Assembly: GCA_029550525.1 (NCBI GenBank) | Contig: JAKPHF010000078.1 | Span: forward strand, 1-64,000 | Reading direction: 5' to 3' | Origin: Planctomycetota bacterium | GTDB taxonomy: Bacteria > Planctomycetota > Phycisphaerae > UBA1845 > PWPN01 | Length of the DNA stretch: 64,000 bases | Part shown: positions 33,776-43,936 of the stretch, in pieces | Position numbering within the stretch: position 1 is the first letter of the stretch | Layout: each line of letters opens with the position of its first letter | The notes under the pieces: generated by a model | Database searches by the model: none | Seen by the model: the letters and a program-made list of their open reading frames with translations, nothing else | Told to the model about the DNA's origin: nothing | Program-made: the position numbers and the translations under genes

Positions 33776-35395
33776 TCACTGTCCGCCGGGCAGATGGTGC
33801 AACAGGACGATGCTAATGTCGTCGGGATGCTTGCCGCCGTTGAAGAAGCTCGTCAACTCGTCGGTGATGTCCTGGATGGTCTGGCTGGGCCGTTGCCCGA
33901 ATCCATCGCAGACCAGGTCGATGAACCGCTTCTCGCTGAAGCGCTCACCCGCGGCATTCACCGCCGTGGCCACCCCTCGCGTGTACAACGCCAGCGTCTC
34001 GCCGGGGGCGAGTTGATCGATCTTGGAGATGTACTCGTAATTGCGAATGCGTCCCATCGAAGGCCCGTCCGCCCCGGAGACGAGCCGCGGCTCGCCGCGC
34101 GTGTTGACAATGAAGCCGCCGATGCGCCCGGCCCGCGTGTATCGGAACTTGCCGGTAGCGGGATCGATAACGAGGAACAACGCGTCCACGTTGGCCGGAT
34201 CCTTCTCGTCGTACATCAGCCAGTTCAGCGTGCGGGCCAGAGCGTGCGGCGGGTCCATGTGCAGGAAGCCCACGCGAAACGTCGAGTGCAGCCGGGCCAT
34301 GGCCAACGCCAGCGACGCGCCCTTGGAAATCACGTGGCCCAGCATGATGGCCGACATGTTCGTGTCCGGATGCGTCATGATGTCGTAAACGTCACCCGGA
34401 TTGTCCTGCCCCGACCGACCGTAGGCGGCCAGCTGCAGATTCCTCCACGCCGGGGCTCCCTTGGGATCCAGCAGCGTCTGGATGGAATGGACCAACGCGA
34501 TCTCCGCCGCTGACTGAATCGCGCTTTGCTGTTGGCGAGCCTGGAACATGGCGTCGAGCTTGGCGGCCACGTGTCCGGCCAGCGCCGACAGGATGTCGAG
34601 ATCAATGATTTGGAACCGCTTGGCCCCCCGGCGACGATCGATATAGATCACCCCGAGATTGCCGGCCGTCGTACGAAGCGGAACCGCAATGGCGGTCGAG
34701 ATATCCCCTTGGACAATCTTTCGGACACAGATGTGCTGGGCCCGCTCGAGACAGCGGTACTGGAGCAGATCGAGCACGGGCGTGCTGGCCGTCGTATGCC
34801 CCGAGGGCGTTCGGCCCGCGACGACCTCCAATTCGCCGACCGGCTTGCGCCGCACGCCGATCCAGGCCATCCGCGCGCTAAAAGCCTCCATCAACATGGT
34901 CAGCGCGGCATCGACCAGCTCGTGAACGTCGCGGCACGCACCGAGGTGCACGGCCATCCGCGCCACCCGCTCCAACTGCTCGGGCGAGAGATTCAGCGCC
35001 TCGTAGTGCCGCTTGACCACCGCGTTGGGCGGCAGGGGATACTGCTTGATCTTGGCCAGCTCTTCCGGGCTCAGCGGAGGCTCGTCGCTGGCGGACTCCT
35101 CCTCCTCATCGGCGAAATTGACGTGGATCTCGTACGAGCCGACGGCCAGCACGTCATTATTAACCAGCTTGCGGCGCTCGGTCAGCGGCGCGTCATTGAG
35201 CAGCACAGGGCTGTCCGGGTCGAGACTCTCGACGCGCCATTGGTCATCTCCGTCCAAGGCGATCCGGGCCACCAGGCCGCCCACGTCCGGCCCTTCCAGG
35301 CAGAGCTCGCAATCCGCCTGCGATCCAATGGTGAAGTCATCCTCGAACGTTTGTTCGGACAGGGTTTGGTCAGCTCTCTTGACGATCAGTTTCAT
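33776..35395 (-). CDS. FHA-GAF-PP2C (SpoIIE/RsbU-type) serine phosphatase
   Basis: 539 residues from ATG 35395; the open frame runs 55 codons further upstream without a clear start. Domains: an N-terminal FHA-like phosphothreonine-binding fold (DFTIGSQADCELCLEGPDV, then SPVLLNDAPLTERRKLVNND), an acidic linker, a GAF domain at about 155-310 (VAVPLRTTAGNLGVIYIDRR is the core), and a SpoIIE-like PP2C domain with metal ligands in NPGDVYDIM and near the end KHPDDISIVLLHHL. Such proteins control anti-sigma factor switches or other Ser/Thr signalling. Partners are not in the window. Confidence 0.88.
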   Translation of the reverse strand: MKLIVKRADQTLSEQTFEDDFTIGSQADCELCLEGPDVGGLVARIALDGDDQWRVESLDPDSPVLLNDAPLTERRKLVNNDVLAVGSYEIHVNFADEEEESASDEPPLSPEELAKIKQYPLPPNAVVKRHYEALNLSPEQLERVARMAVHLGACRDVHELVDAALTMLMEAFSARMAWIGVRRKPVGELEVVAGRTPSGHTTASTPVLDLLQYRCLERAQHICVRKIVQGDISTAIAVPLRTTAGNLGVIYIDRRRGAKRFQIIDLDILSALAGHVAAKLDAMFQARQQQSAIQSAAEIALVHSIQTLLDPKGAPAWRNLQLAAYGRSGQDNPGDVYDIMTHPDTNMSAIMLGHVISKGASLALAMARLHSTFRVGFLHMDPPHALARTLNWLMYDEKDPANVDALFLVIDPATGKFRYTRAGRIGGFIVNTRGEPRLVSGADGPSMGRIRNYEYISKIDQLAPGETLALYTRGVATAVNAAGERFSEKRFIDLVCDGFGQRPSQTIQDITDELTSFFNGGKHPDDISIVLLHHLPGGQ

Positions 35396-35597
35396 GACAG
35401 ATCCACAGCATACCGCATCCGCAAGGCAGGACCACCCCGCCCGATCCGGACACTGCCCAGAGCGGCACGAGCCGGCAGCCGAATCCGGCGGCTGGCCGAG
35501 TTCACGGCCCCGGAAACCCGGCCGTTTTTTGACATCGGCCGGCGCGGTCCGTAGATTCATCCGACCTGTGACAAGCCGGCTTCAGGAGGACCCGCCC

Positions 35598-36704
35598 GTG
35601 CCGTCTCGTATTGCTTCTGCTCCGAGCGTCATCGCCCAGCGGCTGGAAGTATTTCGCCAGAAGATACAGCAGAAAGCCGCGGACGGCTATTTGGTCACCA
35701 ACCGCGTGGACCAGTACTACCTCACCGGCTTCGACGGCGAAGACGGAGGGACGCTGATTCTGCCGGACGCCGTCTATCTCCTCACCGACGGGCGATTCGC
35801 CGAAGAGGCTCAGATCCAGGCCCCGTGGGCCAAAGCCGTGATTCGCACGGGGTCGCTGGCCGAGGCGGTCGCGAAGGTGGCGCGTCGGCACCGGCTGGAT
35901 CGAATCGGGCTCGACCCCGCTCACACCACGCTGGCCAGCCAGACCGCGCTGCGAAAGGCTTGCCGGGGAATCCGGCTGGTGGCCATGCCCGGGCTGATCG
36001 GCCCCATGCGCGAGGTCAAGGACGCCGGCGAGATCGCGGCCATCACCCGGGCCGCCGAGGTCGCCGAGGCGGCGTTCCAACACGTGATCAAGCGGATCCG
36101 CCTGGGCATGACCGAGAAGCAACTGGCCGCCGAACTGCTCTATCAGATGCTCCGCCGCGGGGCGAGCGGGTCCAGTTTCCCGATCATAGTCGCCGAAGGG
36201 GCGGCCTCATCGCTGCCGCACGCCCGGGCCGGCGACCGCAAAATCCGGGCCGGCAGCGCGGTTCTCATCGACTGGGGAGCCGTCGTCGACCACTACTGCA
36301 GCGACTTGACCCGGGTTATCTTCATCCGTAAAATCCCGCCGCGATTCCGGCGGATGTATCAGCATGTACTCGCGGCCCAGCAAGCGGGCATCGAGGCGGT
36401 CCGCCCCGGGGCTGCATTCAAGAAGGTGGATGCCCAGGCGCGGGGCGTCCTCAAACGGGGAGGCATGGCCAAGGCCTTCTCCCACGGCCTGGGGCACGGT
36501 ATCGGTCTGGATATCCACGAGGCGCCTCGTCTGTCGAGTAAGGCCGAAGGCGTGCTGAAGGCCGGGATGGTGGTTACCGTGGAACCGGGCGTGTACTTCC
36601 CGGGGCTGGGGGGCGTCCGAATCGAGGACGATGTGCTGGTCACGGAGGACGGTCGCCGCGTCCTGACCCATCTGCCCAAGGATCTGGACCAGATGATTGT
36701 GTGA
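35598..36704 (+). CDS. Xaa-Pro aminopeptidase (M24B)
   Basis: 368 residues from GTG 35598, supported by AGGAGGA at 35584-35590; the longer open frame upstream is antisense to the phosphatase gene. The N-terminal creatinase-like domain includes GYLVTNRVDQYYLTGFDGEDG. The catalytic domain has the five dinuclear-metal ligands: two Asp in DWGAVVDHYCSDLTR, His in SHGLGHGIGLDIHE, Glu in TVEPGVYFPG and Glu in VRIEDDVLV. It releases the N-terminal residue before proline. The pepP-accB-accC order is seen in many bacteria, so weak operon coupling is possible across the 282-bp gap. Confidence 0.93.
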   Translation: MPSRIASAPSVIAQRLEVFRQKIQQKAADGYLVTNRVDQYYLTGFDGEDGGTLILPDAVYLLTDGRFAEEAQIQAPWAKAVIRTGSLAEAVAKVARRHRLDRIGLDPAHTTLASQTALRKACRGIRLVAMPGLIGPMREVKDAGEIAAITRAAEVAEAAFQHVIKRIRLGMTEKQLAAELLYQMLRRGASGSSFPIIVAEGAASSLPHARAGDRKIRAGSAVLIDWGAVVDHYCSDLTRVIFIRKIPPRFRRMYQHVLAAQQAGIEAVRPGAAFKKVDAQARGVLKRGGMAKAFSHGLGHGIGLDIHEAPRLSSKAEGVLKAGMVVTVEPGVYFPGLGGVRIEDDVLVTEDGRRVLTHLPKDLDQMIV

Positions 36705-36986
36705 GGCGACCCCGGCATGACCTGCTCCGGGCCGCCCGCCGGTGAACGCAGGCAGGCCCCGGTTGGTGCCCGAAGATTTTTCCTCGCCCCCGCCGGCAGC
36801 GACACGGCAACCGAAGTTCCGCAAGGCACGGTGTGGCAGACCGTCCGGGTGCGGGCGTCAGGGTCAGGATTCAAGGTGCAAGGCACCCGGAAAGCCGCGA
36901 CGCGGCCATCGATCCTGAGCCTCTCCGCGACCCGCGCAAGCTATTCTCGAGACCGCCACGCCCGCGACGCAACAGGAGATATCTCT

Positions 36987-37460
36987 GTGATTGACGTGCA
37001 GAAAGTGCGTGAACTGATTGAACTGATGGTCGAGCATGGGCTGACCGAGGTACGCATCCGCGAAGGCGAGACCGCCATCAACCTGCGCAAGGGTCCGGCC
37101 GGCGAAGTGGTGTACACGACTACTCCGGCTCCGGCGGCACCGGCGGCGGCGCCCGCCGCGCCGGCTCCCGCTCCGGCCGCCGCACCCGCAGCCGCGCCGT
37201 CGCCGGCCGATGAGGGTCTGGTCACCATCTCGTCGCCCATGGTTGGCACCCTCTACACGGCTCCCGACCCCGAGTCGCCGCCATTCGTGCACGTCGGCAG
37301 CCAGATCGAGCCCAACACCCCGGTCTGCATTATCGAGGCCATGAAGGTCTTCAACGAGATCAAGGCCGAGGTCTCCGGGACCATCGAACGCATCCTGGTC
37401 CACAACGAGCAGGCGGTCGAGTTCGGTCAGCCGCTCATGCTGGTACGTCCGCGGAAGTAG
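36987..37460 (+). CDS. accB: Biotin carboxyl carrier protein of acetyl-CoA carboxylase
   Basis: 157 residues from GTG 36987 (AGGAGA at 36974-36979). An N-terminal domain (VQKVRELIELMVEHGLTEVR), an Ala/Pro linker of about 40 residues, and a biotinyl domain with the modified Lys in IIEAMKVFNEI. It carries carboxybiotin between AccC, encoded 94 bp downstream, and carboxyltransferase AccAD, which is not in the window. It provides malonyl-CoA for fatty acid synthesis. Confidence 0.96.
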   Translation: MIDVQKVRELIELMVEHGLTEVRIREGETAINLRKGPAGEVVYTTTPAPAAPAAAPAAPAPAPAAAPAAAPSPADEGLVTISSPMVGTLYTAPDPESPPFVHVGSQIEPNTPVCIIEAMKVFNEIKAEVSGTIERILVHNEQAVEFGQPLMLVRPRK

Positions 37461-37554
37461 AAACACTGCGCGTTCGGATCGATCCGGGCCCGGCGCCCGG
37501 CCGCCGACATTCCCATGGAATGCGCCGACGACCCTAGAGGATTTTCGAAAGCAC

Positions 37555-38892
<1,338 letters not shown>

Positions 38893-38955
38893 AATCTCGG
38901 GGTTTTCATCCGGGGCTTCCCGAGCATGCCGGACGGAATTCAATCATGCTGACAA

Positions 38956-39021
38956 GGCCGGGTTTTGTGAGCCCGGCCCGATTATCAATAGGTGTTTCAA
39001 GCCGGGCCTCCATCGGCCCGG
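38956..39021 (+). terminator. Two tandem GC hairpins after accC
   Basis: GGCCGGG/CCCGGCC at 38956-38978 and CCGGGCC/GGCCCGG at 39002-39021. Neither has a T-tract, so these may be RNA-stabilising or attenuating structures ahead of the next gene rather than true terminators. Confidence 0.4.
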
Positions 39022-39063
39022 TGCGGGCGCGCAGAGGCCCTGACGCTCAGAGAGGTGCATCCC

Positions 39064-40305
39064 ATGACAGGACCCAGAACCGGCAACGCAGTCGTCGGAC
39101 AGGCCGGCGGGCCGACCGCGGTCATCAACCAATCCCTGGTCGGCATCATCCAGGAAGTGCAAAAGTATAACCACATCGGCCGGCTGCTCGGCGCACGGCA
39201 CGGTGTGCGCGGCATCATCAACGAGCAGTTCTACGACCTCAAGCGCCAGCCCACCAACATGCTCGAGCTGGTCGCCCAGACGCCGGCCGCCGCGCTCGGC
39301 GCCACCCGCGACAAGCCGGACGAGGAATACTGCGAGCGCATCTTCAAGGTGTTCACCAAGTTTGACGTTCGCTACTTCTTCTACATCGGCGGCAACGACT
39401 CGGCCCAGACGGCCCGGATCGTCAATCGCATCGCGGCCGACGCCAAGTACGAGCTGCGTGTCATTCACGTGCCCAAGACCATCGACAACGACCTGCTGGT
39501 GACCGATCACTGCCCGGGTTACGGCAGCGCCGCCAAATTCGTGGCCTCGGCGTTCATCGGCGACAACCTCGACAACCGCGCCTTGCAGGGCGTGAAGATC
39601 AACATCCTCATGGGCCGTAACGCCGGCTTCCTGACGGCGGCGAGCATCCTGGCCCGTCAGCGACCGGACGACGGTCCGCACCTGGTCTACCTGCCGGAAC
39701 GGCCGTTCAACATCGACAAGTTCGTGAGCGACGTCGAGGCGGTCTACGACCGCTACGGCCGCTGCGTGGTCGCAGTCTCCGAAGGCATCGTCGACGAGGC
39801 CGGCGAGCTGTGGGCCAAGAAGGTGTCGATCCTGAAGTCTGACAGCGTGCAGAAGGATCCGCACGGCAACATCGAGCTGTCGGCCGGAGCCGGCTCGCTC
39901 GCCGATTATCTCGCCGGCGCCCTGCGGGCCAAGTGCAAGAGCATCAAGCGCGTGCGGGCCGACACGTTCGGTTATCTGCAGCGCAGCTTCCCGGGCGTGT
40001 ACAGCGAAGTGGACGCTTGGGAGGCCCGGCTGGTCGGCCAGATGGCGGTCAGCTACTCGCTGGACGCCGATCAGGACGGCAGCGTCGCCCTGGTTCGCCT
40101 GCCCAGCACGACCTACACCGTCGGCACCAAGCTTGTGCCGCTGGCCGAGGTCGCCCCGGACAAGCCGCCGTTCACCACGGTCGTGCCCGATGAGTACATC
40201 AACGAGGCCGGCAACAACGTACTCAACAGCTTCCGCGAGTACGTCGGGCCGCTCGTCGGCGACCTGCCCAAGGTCGGCTGGTTCGAGCAGATCTCGCCGA
40301 GCTGA
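39064..40305 (+). CDS. pfp: Phosphofructokinase, probably pyrophosphate-dependent
   Basis: 413 residues from ATG 39064 (GAGAGG upstream). It interconverts fructose 6-phosphate and fructose 1,6-bisphosphate. The N-terminal phosphate-binding GQAGGPTAVINQS, the catalytic PKTIDND and MGRNAGFLTAAS are clear. The phosphoryl-donor motif reads FYIGGNDSAQTA, where ATP enzymes have GGDGS and PPi enzymes GGDDS. The Asp at the second variable position favours pyrophosphate, and Asn replaces the first Asp. Length agrees with the group of PPi enzymes found in planctomycetes. A strong terminator follows. Confidence 0.9.
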   Translation: MTGPRTGNAVVGQAGGPTAVINQSLVGIIQEVQKYNHIGRLLGARHGVRGIINEQFYDLKRQPTNMLELVAQTPAAALGATRDKPDEEYCERIFKVFTKFDVRYFFYIGGNDSAQTARIVNRIAADAKYELRVIHVPKTIDNDLLVTDHCPGYGSAAKFVASAFIGDNLDNRALQGVKINILMGRNAGFLTAASILARQRPDDGPHLVYLPERPFNIDKFVSDVEAVYDRYGRCVVAVSEGIVDEAGELWAKKVSILKSDSVQKDPHGNIELSAGAGSLADYLAGALRAKCKSIKRVRADTFGYLQRSFPGVYSEVDAWEARLVGQMAVSYSLDADQDGSVALVRLPSTTYTVGTKLVPLAEVAPDKPPFTTVVPDEYINEAGNNVLNSFREYVGPLVGDLPKVGWFEQISPS

Positions 40306-40339
40306 GATATCGCCGACACAAGAACATCGAGCGAATCAC

Positions 40340-40378
40340 AAACAAGCGGCGGGGCTTGACCCCGCCGCTTGTTTTTTT
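40340..40378 (+). terminator. Strong intrinsic terminator of pfp
   Basis: A perfect 15-bp stem (arms at 40340-40354 and 40360-40374, core CGGCGGGG/CCCCGCCG) with loop CTTGA, followed by TTTTTTT. The stem core is shared with the dispersed repeat seen at 42199, 41415 and 60015. Confidence 0.9.
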
Positions 40379-40441
40379 GCTGGAGAGAATGCCTCTCCCG
40401 CTTGCAATGAGTCCCCCGGGTTAAACCCGGGGGCTCGCTGG
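40345..40441 (+). repeat. Two-hairpin dispersed repeat, copy 1
   Basis: Hairpin 1 is the terminator core (CGGCGGGG-CTTGA-CCCC...). After about 45 bases containing CGCTTGCAATGAGTC comes hairpin 2, CCCCCGGGTTAAACCCGGGG, then CTCGCTGG. Copies 2 and 3 are at 41401-41506 and 42188-42300. Confidence 0.8.
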
Positions 40442-40487
40442 TCCTTCATACCTCAGTGGGACGGGTGGACCTGTTCGTTGTCTCCAC

Positions 40488-41273
40488 TTATCGCTTCCCC
40501 GCCCATTTCAGGTCCGCGACCACCGGCCGGTGATCGGACGCCACCGTCTCGGGCACGACCCAGGAGTCCACCGTAGCAAATGCGCCGTTGTGCAGAATGT
40601 AGTCGAGGCGTTCCTTCGGATGGTTGGCCGGGAACGTGGGCGGCAACTGTCCATCGGCTTGCCGCACGAGCGTCAGGAACTGCCCCACCGTCCCCATGAC
40701 CGCAGTGTCGGGGTAAGCATTGAAATCACCGGCCACGATCACCGCCTTGTCGCGATGTTTCGCGACAATCTCGCGAATCATCTCAACCGAAGCCAACCGC
40801 TCGGCATCGTCTTTTTGATGATCCAAATGCGTGGCCAGGAACACCAGCGGCCGCCCCTGACACTCCACGTGCACCTCCAACACGCCGCGCTGCTCGTTCT
40901 TGCCGAATCGCGGCAACAGGTGATGCTGGTAACTGATAATGGGCAAGCGGCTCAGGACGGCGTTGCCGTATTCGCCGCCGTCGCGCTCGAGATTCCTGAC
41001 GAAGACCACCTGCATGCCGGTCAGCTCGGCCAAGCGGGCGGGCTGATCCATGCCCTCCGTCCGCTTTGCTCCGCGATCCACTTCCTGCACCGCCACCAGG
41101 TCGGGGTTCGCTTCGCGGATGACCCGAGCCGTCCGCTCGATGTCCAGCCGGCCGTCAAGTCCCTTGGCGATGTGAATGTTATATGTCATGACTCGCAGCG
41201 CCGGGCGGTTGGAAGAGCACCCCGCCGTAAACGCCGCGACCGCTATCGCAAACGCAACCATCCATCGTCTCAA
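40488..41273 (-). CDS. Endonuclease/exonuclease/phosphatase-family lipoprotein
   Basis: 261 residues. The signal MRRWMVAFAIAVAAFTAGC ends in the lipobox TAGC, so it is anchored outside the cytoplasm. Catalytic residues of the family are all present: Asn in VMTYNIHIA, Glu in VAVQEVDRG, the His in THLDHQKDD, GDFNAYPDT and the final SDHRPVVAD. The extracytoplasmic location suggests a phosphodiesterase on lipids, sphingomyelin-like molecules or extracellular nucleic acid. The exact substrate is not readable. Confidence 0.9.
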   Translation of the reverse strand: MRRWMVAFAIAVAAFTAGCSSNRPALRVMTYNIHIAKGLDGRLDIERTARVIREANPDLVAVQEVDRGAKRTEGMDQPARLAELTGMQVVFVRNLERDGGEYGNAVLSRLPIISYQHHLLPRFGKNEQRGVLEVHVECQGRPLVFLATHLDHQKDDAERLASVEMIREIVAKHRDKAVIVAGDFNAYPDTAVMGTVGQFLTLVRQADGQLPPTFPANHPKERLDYILHNGAFATVDSWVVPETVASDHRPVVADLKWAGKR

Positions 41274-41400
41274 GGCGAATCCTCCCTTCTACGTGAAACG
41301 TGCCTGCGCCGCACTGGGGCGCAGGTGAACGCGTGCAGCATAGCGTCTGTCGCGCACCACGTAAAAGGAGGTTGGCGATCACCCGAGACGATGGACGAGA

Positions 41401-41506
41401 TCATCCCGCCAAGCGAGCGGCAGGGTTTACCCCCGCCGACTCCTTTCGCATGCAGTGCGTACCCACGTCGCAAGGAGTCCCCAGGGCTGAACCCCGGAAG
41501 CTCGCC
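41401..41506 (+). repeat. Two-hairpin dispersed repeat, copy 2
   Basis: AAGCGAGCGGCAGGGTTTAC, CCCCGCCG, TTTCGCATGCAGTGCGTACC, CGTCGCAAGGAGTCC, CAGGGCTGAACCCCGG, CTCGCC. It is slightly decayed compared with copy 3. Confidence 0.8.
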
Positions 41507-41520
41507 TACGCGAACGTGCG

Positions 41521-42018
41521 TCAATTGGCGACTTCGAAGAGTTGCCCGCGAATCTCGCCCATGGGGTTGGCCAGTGTATGGATGTTGACATACGTGTTGC
41601 CCGCGCGAATGGCGGCAAGGGCGTCTTCGAACGTGGCCAGGCCGCCCGCCGGAATGAAGTCTGCTGCAGTCAACGTGCCGGTCACCGGACTGACGAAGGG
41701 GCCTTCGACAACATCGAAAAGAAAGAAGATGATCGGTCCGTTCACGCCCTCGGGCCCCACGTGAATGTGCGCGGCGACAACATTGGTGATGTTCTGAGCT
41801 TCGAGCCGATACGTGATGGCCTGATCGCCATCCTCGATGTCGATTTCGGCCACACCGCTGGCAGCCGTCGTGACCGGCGGCACTTCATAGATCCCGCTGA
41901 GCTGTGCTTCGAACTGGTCTGGTTCCCCGCCATCTGCGGGTGGGCAACCGACAACCAACGCCAAAGCCGCGACCGCCGACAAGAAACCCAACGCGATTTC
42001 GACTGTTTTTCGTGTCAT
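41521..42018 (-). CDS. CHRD-domain lipoprotein
   Basis: 165 residues from ATG 42018. The signal ends in the lipobox VVGC (ALALVVGC). The rest is one CHRD domain: FEAQLSGIYEVPPVTTAASG, AAHIHVGPEGVNGPI, and the end NTYVNIHTLANPMGEIRGQL. CHRD domains occur in eukaryotic chordin and many bacterial surface proteins. Their bacterial role is unclear. It is flanked on both sides by copies of the two-hairpin repeat. Confidence 0.9.
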   Translation of the reverse strand: MTRKTVEIALGFLSAVAALALVVGCPPADGGEPDQFEAQLSGIYEVPPVTTAASGVAEIDIEDGDQAITYRLEAQNITNVVAAHIHVGPEGVNGPIIFFLFDVVEGPFVSPVTGTLTAADFIPAGGLATFEDALAAIRAGNTYVNIHTLANPMGEIRGQLFEVAN

Positions 42019-42187
42019 GTGGGAGACTCCTGAAAAAGTTGACAGGCTCATTGTACGAGTCTCGACACGAGGCACTCTGGCACACTGGGCCGATGTTGTT
42101 CAATTTCAATGCATGACCGACCGGAACCACCCTGATGCTGATTCCGCCCGATCGGTCTCGCGCGGACAGTACTCGTCGGAGAACAAC

Positions 42188-42300
42188 CATCCTGCCCCGC
42201 GAGCGGCGGGGCTTGACCCCGCCGAGCCTTTTCGCATGCAGTACGTATCCACCTCGCAAGGAGTCCCCCGGGGTAAAGCCGGGGGCTCGCTATCGCAAAC
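42188..42300 (+). repeat. Two-hairpin dispersed repeat, copy 3
   Basis: CCCGCGAGCGGCGGGGCTTG, ACCCCGCCGAGC, TTTTCGCATGCAGTACGTATCC, ACCTCGCAAGGAGTC, CCCCGGGGTAAAGCCGGGGG, CTCGCTATCGCAAAC. This is the best preserved copy and shares order, spacing and words with copies 1 and 2. Confidence 0.85.
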
Positions 42301-42444
42301 AGTGCGAGTCCCGCATTGTGAGGAGTCCACCGGGTCAACTGCGTGCTCAACGTACAAGAGATCGACGTGGATTCGCCCTCAAGGGGCGTAAAGTTAATAG
42401 CCGTGGGTGTGAGCCCACGGACCACCGGTTTGGGATAAATCTTT

Positions 42445-42491
42445 CCCTTGTCAACCTGAGGGCGGCTTCGCCGCCCTCAGGTTGACAAGGG
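42445..42491. repeat. Perfect 22-bp inverted repeat with a 3-base loop
   Basis: Arms 42445-42466 (CCCTTGTCAACC... ...GGGCGGC) and 42470-42491 are exact reverse complements around TTC. No T-tract follows. Confidence 0.85.
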
Positions 42492-42834
42492 GGGTATCGC
42501 GAGTCCCACACCGGCGGCTCACGCCGCCGGCTGTTGACCAGCGCCCCTGCGGGGCGAACCATCCATTAGTCTGCCACGTCGGCGAAGGTGGGCACGTTCG
42601 TGTCAACTACAGCAAGCTCGAAGCTATTGATCGAGATGCTGATCAATGAGTACGTCTGCTCGCCCCATCGAATCAATGCAATCCCGCGAACGGCGTTGCC
42701 CCCGCCGTCTCCTTTCGCAACGGCGTGGGCGCAAACGCATCCCTTCGGGAATGCGCCTAACCCCGCAATCGTTGCATCCTTCCTCGCCGCGTCGCCGCGC
42801 CCCCGTGTCGCCGCGTCATCTTTCTTTTCCCGCT

Positions 42835-43761
42835 TCACTGCGTGCCGGGCGTGAGGCCGAAGCGGGCCATGACCTGCTGCAAGTCGCTCCAGGTCTTGGC
42901 CTTCTCGCCGGGGCTGCGGAGAAGATAAGCGGGGTGATACGTGGGCATGAGTGCGATGGGTTCGCCTTCGCCGGGCACGCCGGAAAGGTAATACTCGTGC
43001 CACCGGCCGCGCAGCTGGCCGATACCCGCATCCGTGCCCAGCAACGTTTGCGCTGCCGGCTTGCCGAGGGCCACGATCACGTCGGGACGAATCGTGCGGA
43101 GCTGCTCGTCGAGGTAAGGGCGGCAGGCCCGAATTTCGTCCGGCGCCGGCGTGCGGTTATCGGGCGGACGGCACTTGAGAGTGTTGCAGATGAAGACCCA
43201 CTCGCGGGCCAGGCCCATGGCCTCGATCATCTTGGTGAGCAGTTGACCCGCCTTGCCCACAAAGGCCAGGCCCTGCTGATCTTCGTCGTAGCCCGGTGCC
43301 TCGCCGACGAACACCAGCCGCGTGCGCAGGTCGCCCTGGCCGAACACGGTTTTCGTGCGTGTTTCGCACAGGTGGCACTTGCGGCAGGTCTTGACCTGCT
43401 GATCGTCGAGGTTGCGCATGTGAGCAATCCGCTGGCGGTACTCGTCGGCCGGCAGATCCAGGCGCGTGATCTTGGGATGGTTTGAGGCGACGGGCCTGAC
43501 GACCGGCGCCGATGCAGCGGCGGACCTCGCGCCGGCCACGGGCGGCGGGGCCACCCGCGGCCGAGACACGGGCACACCGGTCGCGGGTCGAGGAGCGGGC
43601 GGTGCGGTCGCGGCGCGCGTCGCCGGACGCCCGATGGACGCAGGCATCTCGGCCACGCTGGCCAGCGTCAGTCGAAGCGGGACGTGGCGAATGCCCAGCA
43701 GATAATCGGTTTCCAGAAGCCGCATGACGGCCGCTGCACACTCGTTGTTTGCGTGCTGCAT
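42835..43761 (-). CDS. Uracil-DNA glycosylase, family 4 (iron-sulfur)
   Basis: 308 residues from ATG 43761; an open frame upstream is antisense to the oxidoreductase leader. The first 120 residues are a poorly conserved, Pro/Ala-rich region (VAPPPVAGARSAAASAPVV). The catalytic part has cluster cysteines in TCRKCHLCETR, CNTLKCRPP and RACRPYL, motif A VFVGEAPGYDEDQQGLAFVG, and motif B PTYHPAYLLR. It removes uracil from DNA at the start of base-excision repair. The long N-terminal linker is longer than in the thermophile prototypes but common in planctomycetes and proteobacteria. Confidence 0.93.
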   Translation of the reverse strand: MQHANNECAAAVMRLLETDYLLGIRHVPLRLTLASVAEMPASIGRPATRAATAPPAPRPATGVPVSRPRVAPPPVAGARSAAASAPVVRPVASNHPKITRLDLPADEYRQRIAHMRNLDDQQVKTCRKCHLCETRTKTVFGQGDLRTRLVFVGEAPGYDEDQQGLAFVGKAGQLLTKMIEAMGLAREWVFICNTLKCRPPDNRTPAPDEIRACRPYLDEQLRTIRPDVIVALGKPAAQTLLGTDAGIGQLRGRWHEYYLSGVPGEGEPIALMPTYHPAYLLRSPGEKAKTWSDLQQVMARFGLTPGTQ

Positions 43762-43936
43762 GGGAGTCCTTTCCTTGACCTGCGTTTCTACGCGGCAACG
43801 GCCGATCCTGCAACCCCTGACAGTGCTCGCGGCTCGAAATCTCCGCCGATTTCGCGCAGCTCGACCCGCCGGCGCCGGTTCCGTATCATGGGCGCCTCGA
43901 ACGCGAACGACATGCCATAACTCACAGGAGCCGACC

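Larger units (their letters stand above)
42019..42834. other. Repeat-packed spacer of about 800 bp
   Basis: No gene. From left to right: copy 3 of the two-hairpin repeat (42188-42300), a diverged copy of the GGGGCGTAAAG/CCCCTGCGGGGC family (42366-42560) interrupted by a perfect 22-bp hairpin (42445-42491), and decayed words similar to the two-hairpin repeat at 42685-42760 (CCCCCGCCGTCTCCTTTCGC). Confidence 0.7.

Noticed and set aside
40340..42834. CRISPR array
   Set aside because: The repeats are hairpin blocks with irregular spacing of about 0.8-1 kb and gene-sized intervals, not short repeats with spacers.
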